Positions 17,515 through 25,529 of a stretch of DNA of 45,192 nucleotides are shown here, piece by piece. The translations under genes were made by a program, and so were the position numbers. Numbering within the stretch: position 1 is the first letter of the stretch; each line of letters opens with the position of its first letter. The stretch is from JAVWMQ01 sp036637375 (GTDB taxonomy: Bacteria; Bacillota; Clostridia; Peptostreptococcales; Anaerovoracaceae), in contig JAVWMQ010000010.1 of assembly GCA_036637375.1 (NCBI GenBank), forward strand, positions 1 to 45,192, read 5' to 3'. Below the pieces are notes generated by a model, which worked only from the letters and a program-made list of their open reading frames with translations, ran no database searches and was not told the origin of the DNA.

Positions 17515-18564
17515 TTATTTCTCCCTTTCACAAAACAGATCAAGTAGACCTATTGCTATTGCACCTTCAACAACTGGAATTGCACGTGGCACTATACATG
17601 GATCATGTCTGCCTTTGATTTCTAGTATTTCAGGTGTCATAGTTTTTAGATTAACGGATTGTTGCCTTTGTCCAATTGACGGAGTTGGTTTAAATGCGAC
17701 TTTGGCTATTAGCGGCATTCCTGTTGTAAGTCCACCGAGAATTCCTCCATGATTGTTTGATGGTGTAACAATTTTGTTTTGCTCAATTATATAAGGGTCG
17801 TTGTTCTCGCTACCAAGTAGTTTACTTGACTTAAAACCTAAACCAAATTCTAAACCTTTGACAGCAGGGATTCCAAAGAGTATCGGTGCAAGTATGCTCT
17901 CTACTCCATGGTACATTGGCCCTCCAAGTCCTACAGGTAGTCCTGTAACCCAGGCTTCTATAATACCACCAACGGAATTGTTTTGAGATTTAATTGTAGT
18001 GATTAAATTTTTCATTTCCTCACCTCTTTTGTTATTCAAGACGGGGAAGTATATATCGTCAATTTTGGAATGTTCTGGGTGTATAAGGTTTAATGGATCA
18101 TCAACGATTTCTCCAATGCTATAAATATGGGAGCCTATGTGTACACCTCTTTTTTCTAAGTACTGAATGGCAATGCCACCAGCAATTGCAAGGGGAGCAG
18201 TCATTCGCCCACTAAATGGACCTCCACCACTTAAATCAATTTCGTTGCCATATTTAATTATGGCAGGGAAATCGCAGTGGCCAGGTCTTGGAACTGATAA
18301 ATCATAATCCGATGAACGCTTATCCTTGTTTTGAATTATGAATGTTAGAGGATCATCAGATTGTTTGATAATAGTATCGGGTTCCTTGCGAGGGCTTGTA
18401 AATGGGCTGTTTCCAGGGGCTCGCCTGTCTACAAATTTTTGTAGTCTATCCATATCTATATCTAGATTGCCTGGAAGCCTTTTGATTTTGACACCAATAA
18501 ATTCCTCGTGGGAACCACCAAAAATTTCTATAAAAACGTTTTTACCAAAGTTAGATGTATTCAA
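17515..18564 (-). CDS. aroC: Chorismate synthase
   Basis: 349 residues, TTG start with GGAGG five bases before it, overlapping aroA by 14 bp. It converts EPSP to chorismate using reduced FMN. Later motifs are clear: RPGHCDFPAIIKYG, the glycine-rich SGGGPFSGR, and RHDPC near the end. The first signature, usually FGESHG, reads FGGSHE here; the histidine is kept but the neighbouring Glu and Gly are changed. It is slightly short for the family. Operon position and the second histidine motif support an active enzyme. Confidence 0.9.
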   Translation of the reverse strand: MNTSNFGKNVFIEIFGGSHEEFIGVKIKRLPGNLDIDMDRLQKFVDRRAPGNSPFTSPRKEPDTIIKQSDDPLTFIIQNKDKRSSDYDLSVPRPGHCDFPAIIKYGNEIDLSGGGPFSGRMTAPLAIAGGIAIQYLEKRGVHIGSHIYSIGEIVDDPLNLIHPEHSKIDDIYFPVLNNKRGEEMKNLITTIKSQNNSVGGIIEAWVTGLPVGLGGPMYHGVESILAPILFGIPAVKGLEFGLGFKSSKLLGSENNDPYIIEQNKIVTPSNNHGGILGGLTTGMPLIAKVAFKPTPSIGQRQQSVNLKTMTPEILEIKGRHDPCIVPRAIPVVEGAIAIGLLDLFCEREK

Positions 18565-19702
18565 TTTTACCTCCTAGTTTAACATAATCTTCAAAGAAAT
18601 TTGGGTATGATTTGTTTACAGCTTCTGCACCAAGTATGGTTACAGGATTTACAGTATTTGTTCCAATAATAGCTGCTGCCATAACAATTCTGTGATCGTT
18701 AAATGAGTCTACAATGCCACCAGAAACCTGCTCAACAGGTGTAATGATTATCTGTCCATTTGTTACAGTGCTGTTGCCACCGACACTTTTAATCATAGCA
18801 GAAATTGATGCTAGCCTGTTGCTTTCTTTGTATTTAAGACGTGGGCAGTAAATGGTGGTGCTATGACTTCTAAATGCTCCAATTAGTGCGACAACTGGAG
18901 CTAAATCAGGGGTATCACTAAGGTTTAAAGTTACAGATTCGCTAGCCTGTAGCTTTTGTATGATATGGCAGATTTCCTTATCACCTTGATGTGCCTCTTT
19001 ATTTAATCCCTCAATTTCAACGTCAGACCCGAGGGCATTAGCAGCCAAAAAGAACCCAGCATTTGACCAGTCTTTTTCTATTTCAATTTTCTTTGGTTTT
19101 TGATATTTTTGCATTCCATTTACTAAATACCCAGAATCCACCTTTTTAACTTCAATACCAAAATCTTTTAGCACTTTTATGGTTAAATCAACGTAACTTT
19201 GAGATTCCAAGGGGCTTGTTAGAGTTATTGTTCCGCCGTTTTTGGTTAGTGGTAGGGCAAATAAAAGCCCTGACACAAACTGGGAGGAAATATTTCCAGG
19301 AAGTAGGAAGTCGCCTCCAATTAGCTGCCCTTGGGCTATGTATGTACCATTTGAATAAGTGACAGTAACACCGTTTTGGGACAAGGTATCAAGTAGTGGT
19401 TTCATGTCCCTTGACCTTAGACTCCCGTCACAAAAAAACTCCCCGTACTTGCAAAGAGCCATAGTAACAGGGAGAATTAATCGCAATGTAGTTCCACTTT
19501 CTTTGCACTTGAATGTGGTTTGTTTATATTTTAAAGATTTGAGGCAGTCTATAGTTGCATCTAAATCTTGGTTAATGTTGTTTAATGGCAAAATCTCACT
19601 ACTGGCAAGATAATTTGAAATTAAAACTCGGTGACCATGGGATTTGGAAATTATGCCGGGGATTTGACCTTGGAGTTTGTTTCCAAAAATTTTTACATCC
19701 AT
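18551..19702 (-). CDS. aroA: 3-phosphoshikimate 1-carboxyvinyltransferase (EPSP synthase)
   Basis: 383 residues, about 40 fewer than typical EPSP synthases. It joins PEP to shikimate-3-phosphate. Seen: SKSHGHR near the N-terminus, ESGTTLR in place of the usual NAGTxxR, GNISSQFVSGLLFALP, DWSNAGFFLAA, ESNRLASI and DHRIVMAAAI. The substituted loop (Asn-Ala to Glu-Ser) lies near the PEP/glyphosate pocket. The loss of length seems to come from shorter loops rather than a frameshift, because both ends are present. Confidence 0.92.
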   Translation of the reverse strand: MDVKIFGNKLQGQIPGIISKSHGHRVLISNYLASSEILPLNNINQDLDATIDCLKSLKYKQTTFKCKESGTTLRLILPVTMALCKYGEFFCDGSLRSRDMKPLLDTLSQNGVTVTYSNGTYIAQGQLIGGDFLLPGNISSQFVSGLLFALPLTKNGGTITLTSPLESQSYVDLTIKVLKDFGIEVKKVDSGYLVNGMQKYQKPKKIEIEKDWSNAGFFLAANALGSDVEIEGLNKEAHQGDKEICHIIQKLQASESVTLNLSDTPDLAPVVALIGAFRSHSTTIYCPRLKYKESNRLASISAMIKSVGGNSTVTNGQIIITPVEQVSGGIVDSFNDHRIVMAAAIIGTNTVNPVTILGAEAVNKSYPNFFEDYVKLGGKIEYI

Positions 19703-19726
19703 TTTGTCGCTCCTATAATAATTGAA

Positions 19727-20788
19727 TTAAACAATGCCAAGTGCCAAAAGTTCCTCTAACTGGGCAAGCTTAATTGTTAGTGTTTGGCAATGACCTATAT
19801 CTGTTGGCATAACAATTGTTATTTCATCACCTTTGATTTTTTTGTCTGAAGCTGCTGCTTTTGCAAGGGTTGAAGCTGTAAAAGGGCAGTTTAATTCAAG
19901 TCCAAAACTTAGCAGTAGCTTTTTGATACGAAGTTCGCTCTCTGGTGATAATATACCTTTAATTCTTGAAATTCTAGCCATAACAGCAATTCCAATACCA
20001 ACAGCCTTGCCATGAGAAATTTGGTAGTTGCTGCATTTTTCAATTGCGTGAGCAACAGTATGACCTAAGTTCAAAAGATATCTTTGATTTGATTCGTATT
20101 CATCAGCCTCTACAATTCCTTTTTTTACAGTCAAGGCTCTATAAACGCAATCTTCGATAATTGAACCAAGACCGTTTTTGCCTGCTGTTTCTAGGTTTTC
20201 AAAAAGCTTAGAATCCCCAATTATAGCTGTTTTAATCATTTCGGCTATACCGTTAACTATTTCTGGGCCAGGCAGAGTTTCAAGCACTTTGCTGTCAAAG
20301 AATACTCCTGACGGTTGCCAAACTGTGCCAACAAGATTTTTGCCAGAGTCAAGATTAATTGCAGTTTTACCTCCAATACAGCTATCAACAGCTGCAAGTA
20401 GAGTAGTTGGAACTTGAATGTACCTAATACCTCTTTGGTAAATTGAAGCTGCAAAGCCCGTTAAATCTCCGATTACACCACCACCTAAGGCTATCAAAAA
20501 ATCTGTTTTAGTGAAATTTTGTTTAGCCAGATAGTTGGTTAAATTAGCTAAGTCATCAAAGCTTTTGGTGCTTTCTGATGACGGAAATACTACCTTATGA
20601 GGGTAAAGGTTTACCAAGTGTAAGCCTCTCTCCAAAATTTTTGTATAAAGAGGATGAACGTTTTCGTCTGTAACTATACAAATCTTAGTTCCAGCTTTGA
20701 CGTTTTCAAATGTTTGACCGATTTGATCAAGAATTCTTCTTTCAATAATTACTTTGTAAGGTTTTGATGTGTTGATGGTAAGTTCCAT
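19727..20788 (-). CDS. aroB: 3-dehydroquinate synthase
   Basis: 353 residues, normal for AroB, which cyclises DAHP to 3-dehydroquinate with NAD and a divalent metal. Seen: GGGVIGDLTGFAASIYQRGI for NAD binding, DSCIGGKTAIN, a metal-binding Glu in AEMIK, and histidines in NLGHTVAHAIE and ISHGKAV. AGGAGG precedes the ATG. It lies between aroF and aroA with gaps of 24 bp on each side. Confidence 0.95.
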   Translation of the reverse strand: MELTINTSKPYKVIIERRILDQIGQTFENVKAGTKICIVTDENVHPLYTKILERGLHLVNLYPHKVVFPSSESTKSFDDLANLTNYLAKQNFTKTDFLIALGGGVIGDLTGFAASIYQRGIRYIQVPTTLLAAVDSCIGGKTAINLDSGKNLVGTVWQPSGVFFDSKVLETLPGPEIVNGIAEMIKTAIIGDSKLFENLETAGKNGLGSIIEDCVYRALTVKKGIVEADEYESNQRYLLNLGHTVAHAIEKCSNYQISHGKAVGIGIAVMARISRIKGILSPESELRIKKLLLSFGLELNCPFTASTLAKAAASDKKIKGDEITIVMPTDIGHCQTLTIKLAQLEELLALGIV

Positions 20789-20812
20789 ATTTATTGCCTC
20801 CTAATAATTTAT

Positions 20813-21820
20813 CTATCCTTTGTATGCAAAAGGTAAAAGTCTATTAACTGATTCCAAAATATCTTTGAATTCTTCTGGTTTCACTGATTGCGGGCCATCG
20901 CAAAGTGCCTGCTCAGGGTTATTGTGTACCTCGATCATAAGGCCGTCAGCGCCTGCTGCTGCGGCTGCCAAAGACATAGGTTTAACTAAAGCTGCTATGC
21001 CAGTGCCATGACTTGGGTCAACTATAACTGGTAAATGTGTATGTTCTTTTAACAATGGTATTGATGATAAATCCAAAGTATTTCGTGTGGCATTCTCAAA
21101 TGTTCTAATACCTCTTTCGCACAAAATTACTTGCTCATTACCTCCAGCCATAATGTATTCAGCACTCATTAAAAGCTCGTTTAGTGTGCTTGATAGTCCA
21201 CGTTTAAGTAGGACTGGTTTGTCGATTCTACCAAGTTCTTTGAGTAGCTCGAAGTTTTGCATATTTCTCGCACCGACTTGGATTAAATCTACATTTTCAA
21301 AAAGTGGTAAGTGTGAGATGTCCATAACCTCTGTAACAACAGGCAGTCCTGTCCTCCTCTTTGCCTCAAGAAGGTGGCTTATACCAGCTTCTCGCATACC
21401 TTGAAAAGCATAAGGAGAGGTACGAGGTTTGAAAGCTCCTCCACGAAGGATTGTTGCACCTGCAGCCTTGACTTCTTCGGCTATTGAACATATTTGATCA
21501 ATGGATTCAACGGAGCAAGGCCCTGCTATCATTTGGAAATTGCCATCTCCAATTTTAATACCGTTTACATCTACAATTGTTTTTTGTGGGTGATACTTGA
21601 TGTTAGCGTTTTTGTATGGATCTTGGATCCTCATTACGTTTTCAACAGAATTAAGGGATTTGATTAAACTCATATCAACCCCAGAAGTGTCCCCAATTAA
21701 ACCGAGTATTGTTGTAGTTTCCCCGGTGCTTTGATGTATTTTTAAGCCTTGAGTTTCAAGCCATGCCTTGAGATTGCTGACTTGATGTTCATCGGCATTG
21801 TTTTTAAGTACAATTATCAT
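20813..21820 (-). CDS. aroF: 3-deoxy-7-phosphoheptulonate (DAHP) synthase, type I-beta
   Basis: 335 residues. An N-terminal ferredoxin-like domain (about 1-70), as in the regulated Thermotoga-type enzymes, precedes a beta/alpha barrel with AGPCSVES, GGAFKPRTSPYAFQG, GARNMQNFELLKELG and DPSHGTG. It performs the first step of the shikimate pathway. In this class the N-terminal domain usually gives feedback control by Tyr or Phe. It is the first gene of the aro operon, downstream of a possible leader peptide. No separate 3-dehydroquinate dehydratase gene is in the operon. Confidence 0.95.
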   Translation of the reverse strand: MIIVLKNNADEHQVSNLKAWLETQGLKIHQSTGETTTILGLIGDTSGVDMSLIKSLNSVENVMRIQDPYKNANIKYHPQKTIVDVNGIKIGDGNFQMIAGPCSVESIDQICSIAEEVKAAGATILRGGAFKPRTSPYAFQGMREAGISHLLEAKRRTGLPVVTEVMDISHLPLFENVDLIQVGARNMQNFELLKELGRIDKPVLLKRGLSSTLNELLMSAEYIMAGGNEQVILCERGIRTFENATRNTLDLSSIPLLKEHTHLPVIVDPSHGTGIAALVKPMSLAAAAAGADGLMIEVHNNPEQALCDGPQSVKPEEFKDILESVNRLLPFAYKG

Positions 21821-21832
21821 TATTTTGCTCCT

Positions 21833-21889
21833 TTATAAAAATATGTAAATTATTCCTATTACAAGAAAACTCCACAAGTCAAATATCAT
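21833..21889 (-). CDS. Candidate aromatic-rich leader peptide of the aro operon
   Basis: An 18-codon ORF in the aroF leader encodes MIFDLWSFLVIGIIYIFL: three Phe, one Trp and one Tyr. Its stop TAA runs directly into the aroF ribosome site (TAAAGGAG), the layout of a coupled leader. The hairpin at 21870-21895 overlaps its first codons. Against it: no Shine-Dalgarno lies before its ATG, and hydrophobic codons are common in AT-rich DNA. It is a hypothesis. Confidence 0.35.
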   Translation of the reverse strand: MIFDLWSFLVIGIIYIFL

Positions 21890-21895
21890 GTGGAG
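21866..21895 (-). promoter_or_regulatory. Leader hairpin before aroF, possible attenuator
   Basis: A 6-bp stem (CTCCAC/GTGGAG, 21870-21875 with 21890-21895) with a 14-nt loop is followed on the minus strand by TTTTCTTG. It lies between the aroF promoter and start codon and could be a weak terminator. The CTCC strand could instead pair with the aroF ribosome site. Confidence 0.4.
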
Positions 21896-21920
21896 GGATT
21901 TTTTGGGTGGTTCTAAGGTG

Positions 21921-21949
21921 ATTCTAGCATAGTCGATACCACTTGTAAA
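21921..21949 (-). promoter_or_regulatory. Promoter of the aro operon
   Basis: On the minus strand, TTTACA (complement 21944-21949) and TAGAAT (complement 21921-21926) are 17 bp apart, with TGC before the -10 as an extended -10. This leaves a leader of about 95 nt before aroF. Confidence 0.7.
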
Positions 21950-21972
21950 GAGTCAAGAGGGTATGTTATAAT
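21943..21972 (+). promoter_or_regulatory. Promoter of the L,D-transpeptidase gene
   Basis: TTGTAA (21943-21948) and TATAAT (21967-21972) are 18 bp apart, with TGT before the -10. The -35 is the same DNA as the -35 of the divergent aro promoter, so the two promoters stand back to back on one element. Confidence 0.7.
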
Positions 21973-22017
21973 ATCTAGGTTAAGTTTAATTTGGAGAGTA
22001 GGTTTAAAGGAGGGAAA

Positions 22018-23427
22018 ATGAAGAAAATAAAAAAGATATTGGCTTTGACGTTAGTATTAGCAATGGTTGCGACAACTTGTTTATCCTATGATTTAGATAA
22101 AGCAATGGCAGCACCAAGCAGCAAATACTGGATTAAGGTTAATAAACAGGCGAATGTAGCGACAGTGTATCAAAACACAGGCAAAAAGTGGGTGCCAATT
22201 CGTGCAATGGTAACATCTTGTGGTGGTAGCAATACACCAAGTGGCACTTTTAATACAACTGCTAAATATAAATGGAAAGGCTTGATTAATAATGTAAAGG
22301 GGCAGTATTCCACAAGAATTGTAGGTAGTATATTGTTCCATTCAGTTTGGTATTACCAAGATGGAGGCAAAGGCGATCAGAGTTTAATAGAATTTAATAA
22401 ACTTGGTAGAACTGCATCTCATGGTTGTGTAAGGCTTAGCACAATGGATGCAAAATGGATTTATGACAATTGCCGTATTGGTACAAAGGTTTCAATATAT
22501 AGCAGTAGCAACCCAGGGCCACTAGGCAAACCAAGTACAATTAAGGTTAGTGGGACTAGAGGATGGGATCCTACAGATCCAGATCCAAAGAATCCAAGAT
22601 ATTTATTAAAAGGTCCTAAGATTACATTTAGTGAAACCAAAAAAAGTAAATTCCAGATTGGTGAAAAGGTAAACCTATTATCAGGTGTTAAGGCTGTTAA
22701 TACTTATGCTAAACATAATGTATCTAATCTACTAAAGGTAGAGAGGGTTGATATTAAGGTTAACGGTGAATACAAGAAGTACAAGATGAACACAAATAGA
22801 GCAGGCGAATACAAGATTACATATAGTGTAAAGGATAAGTATTCAGGAACATCAAAAAAAGCTTTTTATGTTGTTGTTGAAGATACTTTAGCCCCAACAA
22901 TTACTGATGAAGGTAGAACTACATTTGTAGGGGATACTAATTTAGTTAAGGGAATCACTGCAAAAACTAAGAATGGAGTGGATTTGACAAGCAAGATGAA
23001 AGTTGAGCTTAAAGCCCAAGGAGAAACATCATATAAACCACTAACACTAGAAGAAGCAAAAGCTTATAAGTTTGAAAAGGCTGGCGAATATAAGATTAAG
23101 GTAACTGTTACAAATCCAGCAAACAACAAAGTTGCAACAAAGACATTTGTTAGAAATGTAATTGAACCTGATGCTGTAATCACTACAATTGACTCTTATA
23201 ATGCTGTGGAAGGCGAAACAGCACTACAAATTAGAACAGCAATTTTGGCAAAAACAAAAATTGAAGAAAAGGGTGTAAGTATACCTTTGACTGTTGAAAT
23301 GATTAGCCTTGAAGAAAAAGCACCAAAAGCAATCATTAAATATGTAGGAAGTAATGGCAGAGAAGTTACTAAGGAGGTACTAATTAAGTACCCAGTAGCA
23401 CCACCAGTTACAACTCCAGTAGTTTAA
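22018..23427 (+). CDS. Secreted L,D-transpeptidase (YkuD) with C-terminal Ig-like domains
   Basis: 469 residues from the ATG at 22018, which follows AAAGGAGGG; an in-frame ATG at 21991 would spoil the signal peptide. Residues 1-32 are a signal peptide (basic, hydrophobic, cleavage after AMA). The YkuD domain (about 38-165) has the catalytic SHGCVRL motif with H135 and C137. Two or three beta-rich repeats follow (about 200-465), resembling bacterial Ig-like or cell-surface adhesion modules. YkuD enzymes make 3-3 cross-links in peptidoglycan or attach proteins. No LPXTG or choline repeats are seen, so wall retention would be through the repeats. Confidence 0.9.
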   Translation: MKKIKKILALTLVLAMVATTCLSYDLDKAMAAPSSKYWIKVNKQANVATVYQNTGKKWVPIRAMVTSCGGSNTPSGTFNTTAKYKWKGLINNVKGQYSTRIVGSILFHSVWYYQDGGKGDQSLIEFNKLGRTASHGCVRLSTMDAKWIYDNCRIGTKVSIYSSSNPGPLGKPSTIKVSGTRGWDPTDPDPKNPRYLLKGPKITFSETKKSKFQIGEKVNLLSGVKAVNTYAKHNVSNLLKVERVDIKVNGEYKKYKMNTNRAGEYKITYSVKDKYSGTSKKAFYVVVEDTLAPTITDEGRTTFVGDTNLVKGITAKTKNGVDLTSKMKVELKAQGETSYKPLTLEEAKAYKFEKAGEYKIKVTVTNPANNKVATKTFVRNVIEPDAVITTIDSYNAVEGETALQIRTAILAKTKIEEKGVSIPLTVEMISLEEKAPKAIIKYVGSNGREVTKEVLIKYPVAPPVTTPVV

Positions 23428-23445
23428 TTAAATAGTGTAAATAAA

Positions 23446-23486
23446 AAATAGAATTCGGCTAGAAATAGCTGGATTCTATTTGTTTG
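23446..23486 (+). terminator. Bidirectional terminator between the transpeptidase and RNase H genes
   Basis: A 16-bp stem with two G-U pairs (23446-23461 with 23466-23481) is capped by a stable GAAA tetraloop. T-rich sequence follows on the plus strand, and a T6 run follows on the minus strand, so it ends both convergent genes. Confidence 0.8.
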
Positions 23487-23515
23487 TAAAGAAAATTCTG
23501 CAAAGTTATTGGTAC

Positions 23516-24058
23516 TTATCTAACTGCATCTATTCCTTTATTTGCTAGTTCATCAGCAAGGCAATTCATTTCAGTTGCATGGATGAAATCATCATAAGTG
23601 AATTGATTTCCATTCCACTCAATAAACTTGCTGTATAATTTGTTTAAATCCGTTGAGGAACTATTGATGTTTACATGACCTTTGACACGAAAAAATGAAA
23701 TATTATGTTTATCAAGGTATGGAAGCAATCCCTCCCACAAATCTCGATTTTCAACTGGTTTCTTGGAAGCGTTTTTCCAGCCATTCTTCACCCAGTTCAC
23801 ATACCATTTCTTTCTAAAACAGTCCATTAGATAACTGCTGTCAGAAAAAACGTGGATAACTTGATTTTCCTTAGTGATGGCACGAAAAGCTTCAAGTAGA
23901 GCTGTCATTTCCATACGATTATTTGTCGTGTTTATTTCACTACCAAACAAAGTTTTTTGATGTTGTCCATATTCCAAAACAGCACCCCAGCCACCAAGGT
24001 TCTCATCATTTTGATTGCCGGAACAACCACCGTCAGTGTGTATTTTTAAAATAGCCAT
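23516..24058 (-). CDS. rnhA: Ribonuclease H (type I-like)
   Basis: 180 residues. It cuts RNA in RNA-DNA hybrids. Active-site acids are visible in HTDGGCSGN (D9), in NNRMEMTALLEA (Glu), in VFSDSSYLMD (Asp) and in NCLADELAN (Asp). The basic WVKNGWKNASKKPVENRDLW handle, as in Escherichia coli RNase HI, is present. About 25 residues longer than E. coli RNase HI, with an insertion after VKGHVN. It is monocistronic and convergent with the transpeptidase gene. Confidence 0.92.
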   Translation of the reverse strand: MAILKIHTDGGCSGNQNDENLGGWGAVLEYGQHQKTLFGSEINTTNNRMEMTALLEAFRAITKENQVIHVFSDSSYLMDCFRKKWYVNWVKNGWKNASKKPVENRDLWEGLLPYLDKHNISFFRVKGHVNINSSSTDLNKLYSKFIEWNGNQFTYDDFIHATEMNCLADELANKGIDAVR

Positions 24059-24134
24059 ATAACCCCCTAATTTCTTAAATCATATACCTTAATTATGCAA
24101 CATAAAAGAAATACTAGCAAGGAAAAAACCTATA

Positions 24135-24143
24135 TGGTACAAT
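24135..24143 (+). promoter_or_regulatory. Extended -10 promoter of walJ-rlmH
   Basis: TGG followed by TACAAT (24138-24143) lies 22 nt before the ATG. The -35 is poor (TAGCAA at 24115-24120), so the TGn element is probably required. Confidence 0.5.
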
Positions 24144-24165
24144 AATTTAGATAGGAAGGTATAGT

Positions 24166-24960
24166 ATGAGTTTAAAATTTTGTTCTTTTGCTAGTGGTAG
24201 CAAGGGAAATAGCTATTTAGTTAAAACTAGAGAAACCGCCGTAATAGTTGATGCAGGTATAAGCGGCAAAAAAATACTACATGGACTTGAACAATCTGGA
24301 ACAGATATTGCAGATGTCAAGGGTGTGCTAGTTACCCACGAACATGGAGACCATGCAAAGAGCATTAGAATCTTGATGAAAAAGGCTACAAATGCTACTT
24401 TGTTTTGTAATATTGGAACATGGCAAAAAATTAAGGATTTAGTGCCAGAGGAACGACAAATCACAATAATAACGGGTGAAGCATTTAGGATAGATGACCT
24501 TGAAATTAAATCCTTTGAGATTCACCATGATGCGGCAGAACCAGTTGGATATACGTTTTGTAAAAGCGACAAAACTTTGAGTATAGTAACAGATACAGGG
24601 CATATTTGCGAGAATATATTTGATGAAATCAAAGATGCAGATTTACTTGTGCTTGAAGCTAACCATGAGCCTCGTGTGCTTGAAATGTGTAGCTATCCAT
24701 ATAGTGTCAAAAGGCGAATACTAGGGGATTTTGGACATCTTTCAAACGAAGCTGCTGGAAATTGCCTTTGTGATTTAGTAGAATATGATAGCAAAAATAG
24801 GAGAGTGCTTTTGGCACATTTAAGTCAAGAAAACAATTCACCAGATATGGCTGAAATTGTAGTCAAAAACACTATGGCAGAGAGAGATTTGTCAATGCCT
24901 ATGCAGCTTCACGTTGAGGTAATAGTTCAAGATGAAGTGAGTCAAGTGTTTGAGGTATAA
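24166..24960 (+). CDS. walJ: MBL-fold metallohydrolase, WalJ/YycJ type
   Basis: 264 residues. The metallo-beta-lactamase fold shows the metal site THEHGDH (58-63), and further ligands in TDTGH and LAHLSQENN. The SGSKGNS loop near the N-terminus is characteristic of YycJ/WalJ. In Firmicutes this gene is usually associated with the WalKR wall-homeostasis cluster or rlmH; here rlmH follows after 3 bp while the walKR genes are absent. Suggested roles in the literature include DNA 5'-end processing. Function is not settled. Confidence 0.85.
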   Translation: MSLKFCSFASGSKGNSYLVKTRETAVIVDAGISGKKILHGLEQSGTDIADVKGVLVTHEHGDHAKSIRILMKKATNATLFCNIGTWQKIKDLVPEERQITIITGEAFRIDDLEIKSFEIHHDAAEPVGYTFCKSDKTLSIVTDTGHICENIFDEIKDADLLVLEANHEPRVLEMCSYPYSVKRRILGDFGHLSNEAAGNCLCDLVEYDSKNRRVLLAHLSQENNSPDMAEIVVKNTMAERDLSMPMQLHVEVIVQDEVSQVFEV

Positions 24961-24963
24961 AAA

Positions 24964-25413
24964 ATGAATATAAAAGTAATTTGTATTGGAAAGCTAAAGG
25001 AAAAGTATTTCACAGATGCTGCCAATGAATACAAAAAGAGATTAACAAGATACTGCAATATAGAAATTGTGGAGCTCAAAGAAAGTCCTACAGACGATGT
25101 TTTGAGTGAGGGAGAAGCAATTTTAAATAAAATCAAAAAAGATGACTATGTAATAACCCTTGAAATATTAGGCAAAGCATTGACATCAGAGGAACTGGCA
25201 GGCAAAATAAACGAGCTTGGAAATACAGGCAAGAGTAATGTTGCCTTTGTTATCGGAGGTTCTATGGGACTTTCGAGAGATGTTATGGACAGGGCAGACT
25301 TTAAACTGTCTTTTTCAAAGATGACATTTACCCATCAAATGATGAGGGTTTTTCTGTTGGAGCAGGTGTATAGAAGTTTCAAAATTATTAGAAACGAAAG
25401 ATATCACAAATAA
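24964..25413 (+). CDS. rlmH: 23S rRNA pseudouridine-1915 N3-methyltransferase
   Basis: 149 residues of the knotted SPOUT methyltransferase fold. The SAM-binding loop reads FVIGGSMGLSRDV (GGPxGL in most homologs, here with Ser), and the end LSFSKMTFTHQMMRVFLLEQVYRSFKI with NERYHK matches RlmH closely. It methylates a pseudouridine in helix 69 of assembled 70S ribosomes. Three bp after walJ, so it is in the same operon. Confidence 0.94.
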   Translation: MNIKVICIGKLKEKYFTDAANEYKKRLTRYCNIEIVELKESPTDDVLSEGEAILNKIKKDDYVITLEILGKALTSEELAGKINELGNTGKSNVAFVIGGSMGLSRDVMDRADFKLSFSKMTFTHQMMRVFLLEQVYRSFKIIRNERYHK

Positions 25414-25529
25414 GTATGAGTGATTAACCACTACCAACTATTTATCAATTATGAATGTGAAAGAAAACGAAAGATTAATAACAAAAGTTAAGAGGTAAAG
25501 GCTAGCTTGAAATGACGAGGAGGTTATGA
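25414..25529. other. Intergenic region before the antiporter operon
   Basis: 116 bp with no ORF, no clear terminator and no convincing promoter; the only strong signal is the ribosome site GAGGAGG just before mnhE. The start of the antiporter transcript cannot be placed. Confidence 0.5.

Noticed and set aside
17514..17543. Longer start of the trifunctional shikimate protein
   Set aside because: The upstream ATG lies inside aroC and lacks a fitting ribosome site; the ATG at 17513 has GGGAG upstream and gives the normal chorismate mutase start.
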